A stretch of 34,975 nucleotides of DNA, taken from positions 1 through 34,975 of the forward strand of contig CBFIIL010000014.1 of the NCBI GenBank assembly GCA_965662485.1. Reading direction: 5' to 3'. The position numbers and the translations under genes were made by a program. Positions 33,442 to 34,975 of the stretch are shown in pieces (position 1 is the stretch's first letter; each line of letters begins with the position of its first letter). The DNA is from UBA3537 sp965662485 (GTDB lineage: Bacteria > Bacteroidota > Bacteroidia > Flavobacteriales > Flavobacteriaceae). Below the pieces are notes generated by a model. That model made no database searches, was not told where the DNA came from, and saw nothing but the letters and a program-made list of their open reading frames with translations.

Positions 33442-34728
33442 CTACCAACCACTCACCACAGTTTCTACAGCGGCTATAGTAAAATCCAAATCGTCATAAG
33501 TTAAGGCATCTGTTATAAACCAACTCTCGAAAGCACTAGGAGCAATATAAACTCCCGCATCTAGCATGCCATGAAAAAAGGATTTAAAACGGTCGTTATT
33601 TCCATCAGCGGCTGTTTTAAAATCAACAACTGGAGTTTCCGAGAAATGTATAGAAATCATTGAGCCTACTCTGTTTATAGTGTGCTTTATGTCGCAGTTT
33701 GTTAATACTATAGAAATTCCTTCGTGCAAGTATGCTGTTTTCTTTTCGAGGCGTTCATACAACTCAGCATCTGTATTTAAACTATTCAAAAGTGCATAGC
33801 CTGCTGCCATTGCCAATGGGTTTCCACTCAATGTTCCGGCCTGATACACCGGTCCTTCTGGAGCCAAATGACTCATGATTTCTTTTCGTGCTGCAAAAGC
33901 GCCTACTGGCAATCCTCCTCCTATGACTTTTCCAAAACAAACAATGTCAGCTTTTACATCAAAAAGTTCTTGAACACCTCCTTTGGCCAATCGAAAACCA
34001 GTCATTACTTCATCAAAAATAAGAACGGCTTTGTGAGCATCACACAAATTACGAAGACCTTCTAAAAAACCTTCAACAGGTGGAATACATCCCATGTTCC
34101 CTGCTACTGGTTCAACAATTATGGCTGCAATTTCATTGGGGTTGGCTTCAAATATATTTTTTACAGCTTCCAAATTATTGTACGCTGCAAGCAATGTGTC
34201 TTTGGCAGTCCCTTTGGTTACTCCAGGGCTATTAGGACTTCCGAAAGTTACGGCACCGCTACCCGCTTGTATCAAAAATGAATCGGAATGTCCATGATAA
34301 CATCCTGCAAATTTTATAATCTTCTCTTTTCCTGTAAATCCACGCGCCAATCGAACAGCGCTCATACAGGCTTCTGTTCCAGAATTCACAAAACGAATTT
34401 TATCAATATTAGGAACCATTGAGACGGCCAGTTCTGCAATTTTTGTTTCAATTTCAGTTGGCATTCCAAATGAAGTTCCTTTTTTTGCTTTGTCTACAAC
34501 TGCATCCACAACAGGCTTGTAGGCATGCCCTAAAATCATTGGACCCCAAGAATTGATATAATCAATTAACCGGTTTTCGTCTTCGTCATATAAATATGCA
34601 CCTTTGGCTTTTTTAACAAATATTGGTGTACCCCCCACTGCCTTAAATGCACGTACTGGGGAATTAACCCCACCTGGTATAACAGCATTGGCTTCTTTAA
34701 ACAATTGACTACTGCGTTGGTATTTCAT
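33442..34728 (-). CDS. hemL: Glutamate-1-semialdehyde 2,1-aminomutase
   Basis: This 428-residue PLP enzyme makes 5-aminolevulinate, the precursor of haem. It has SSQLFKEANAVIPGGVNSPVRAF near the start, VNSGTEACMSAVRLARGFTG, FAGCYHGHSDSFL, LIFDEVMTGFRLAKGG and the PLP lysine in CFGKVIGGGLPVGAFA. I chose ATG at 34728 (MKYQRSSQLF) because the 12-residue longer frame overlaps the upstream LysM gene; the chosen start lies 4 bases after that gene's stop. The length is normal. Confidence 0.96.
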   Translation of the reverse strand: MKYQRSSQLFKEANAVIPGGVNSPVRAFKAVGGTPIFVKKAKGAYLYDEDENRLIDYINSWGPMILGHAYKPVVDAVVDKAKKGTSFGMPTEIETKIAELAVSMVPNIDKIRFVNSGTEACMSAVRLARGFTGKEKIIKFAGCYHGHSDSFLIQAGSGAVTFGSPNSPGVTKGTAKDTLLAAYNNLEAVKNIFEANPNEIAAIIVEPVAGNMGCIPPVEGFLEGLRNLCDAHKAVLIFDEVMTGFRLAKGGVQELFDVKADIVCFGKVIGGGLPVGAFAARKEIMSHLAPEGPVYQAGTLSGNPLAMAAGYALLNSLNTDAELYERLEKKTAYLHEGISIVLTNCDIKHTINRVGSMISIHFSETPVVDFKTAADGNNDRFKSFFHGMLDAGVYIAPSAFESWFITDALTYDDLDFTIAAVETVVSGW

Positions 34729-34732
34729 AGAT

Positions 34733-34975
34733 TTAATTTGATGTAACGATAAGGGTTTGACCAATACTTAAAGCATTGGAGTTTAATTTATTTAATGTCT
34801 TTAAACGTTCAACTGAGATCCCATATCTTTTGGAAATTGAATACAAAGTATCCCCCTTTATAACAATATGCTTTTCGGTGTAGGGTTGTTGGTTTTGAGA
34901 ACGTCTTTTTTTGTCAAAAATATCATATTGATACAATTCATAACGTTCTATAAGACTGATTAGTTTTTGAGGGTA
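34733..34975 (-). CDS. LysM protein, probably glucosaminidase (5' part outside window)
   Basis: The reverse strand is open from the right edge to the stop at 34733. It reads YPQKLISLIERYELYQYDIF, then a linker (RRSQNQQPYTE) and one LysM domain (HIVIKGDTLYSISKRYGISVERLKTLNKLNSNALSIGQTLIV). The opening resembles the end of the glucosaminidase domain of flavobacterial autolysins, so the full gene is probably a cell-wall beta-N-acetylglucosaminidase with a peptidoglycan-binding tail. Only the C-terminal 80 or so residues are visible. It lies 4 bases before hemL on the same strand. Confidence 0.75.
   Translation of the reverse strand, partial: YPQKLISLIERYELYQYDIFDKKRRSQNQQPYTEKHIVIKGDTLYSISKRYGISVERLKTLNKLNSNALSIGQTLIVTSN

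Noticed and set aside
1..34975. tRNA or rRNA genes, CRISPR arrays, insertion sequences, prophage or defence genes
   Set aside because: Reading of the intergenic regions and gene products showed none; all gaps are under 300 bases and the genes are mostly housekeeping or envelope types.

Overview
The window is about 35 kb of AT-rich chromosome (roughly one third G+C, estimated by eye) from a member of the Bacteroidota, most likely a marine-type flavobacterium. The evidence is the set of gene families (stand-alone MnmD, type III and eukaryote-like type II glutamine synthetases, DUF4920 and DUF1684 lipoproteins, two-repeat DnaJ), the near absence of Shine-Dalgarno sequences, and several TAnnTTTG -7 promoter elements. 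It is dense, mostly housekeeping sequence. I see no rRNA, tRNA, insertion sequence, prophage or CRISPR array, and no gene-free stretch over 300 bases.

Layout. Positions 1-6026 (minus strand) form one tightly packed run: typA, a YgjV-type membrane protein, a 64-residue membrane protein, a methyltransferase with a kinase-like N-terminal part, a membrane-anchored sulfatase-fold protein, and a FemAB/GNAT-like transferase cut by the left edge. The last four look like the tail of a surface-polysaccharide locus that continues to the left. Positions 6138-8378 hold kdsA (Kdo synthesis) and a secreted M28 peptidase. Positions 8446-11871 hold a sigma-54-type response regulator without a DNA-binding domain and a NatAB-like ABC exporter. 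Positions 11982-13628 are grpE-dnaJ. Positions 13742-17487 hold a TIGR01777 epimerase, mnmD, a DUF4920 lipoprotein, ilvE and a MazG-like hydrolase. Positions 17541-22966 carry a small membrane protein, an M49 peptidase, an SRPBCC/GyrI-like protein, crcB, a DUF1684 lipoprotein, an Lrp/AsnC regulator and an orphan 130-residue protein. Positions 23163-24269 encode an OmpA-family protein with a repeat-rich N-terminal half. Positions 24344-28667 (minus) run purM-prfA-pyrF and a TlpA-like thioredoxin protein. Positions 28742-32199 hold two unrelated glutamine synthetases, type III and type II, facing away from each other. The right end has a LOV-like PAS protein, a small lipoprotein, hemL and the C-terminus of a LysM protein that is probably a glucosaminidase.

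How the genes fit together. Envelope functions recur (Kdo synthesis, surface polysaccharide modification, OmpA, LysM autolysin, ABC exporter, lipoproteins), mixed with nitrogen assimilation (two glutamine synthetases), amino-acid, purine, pyrimidine and haem synthesis, and protein folding and translation factors.

I did not find a clearly new multi-gene system. The best leads are the surface-polysaccharide genes behind typA (with two consecutive probable TTG starts), the regulator lacking an HTH, the reduced DnaJ zinc region, the repeat-rich OmpA protein, the LOV-like PAS domain without its photoactive cysteine, an 11-bp inverted repeat between divergent genes, and an unrecognised 130-residue protein.
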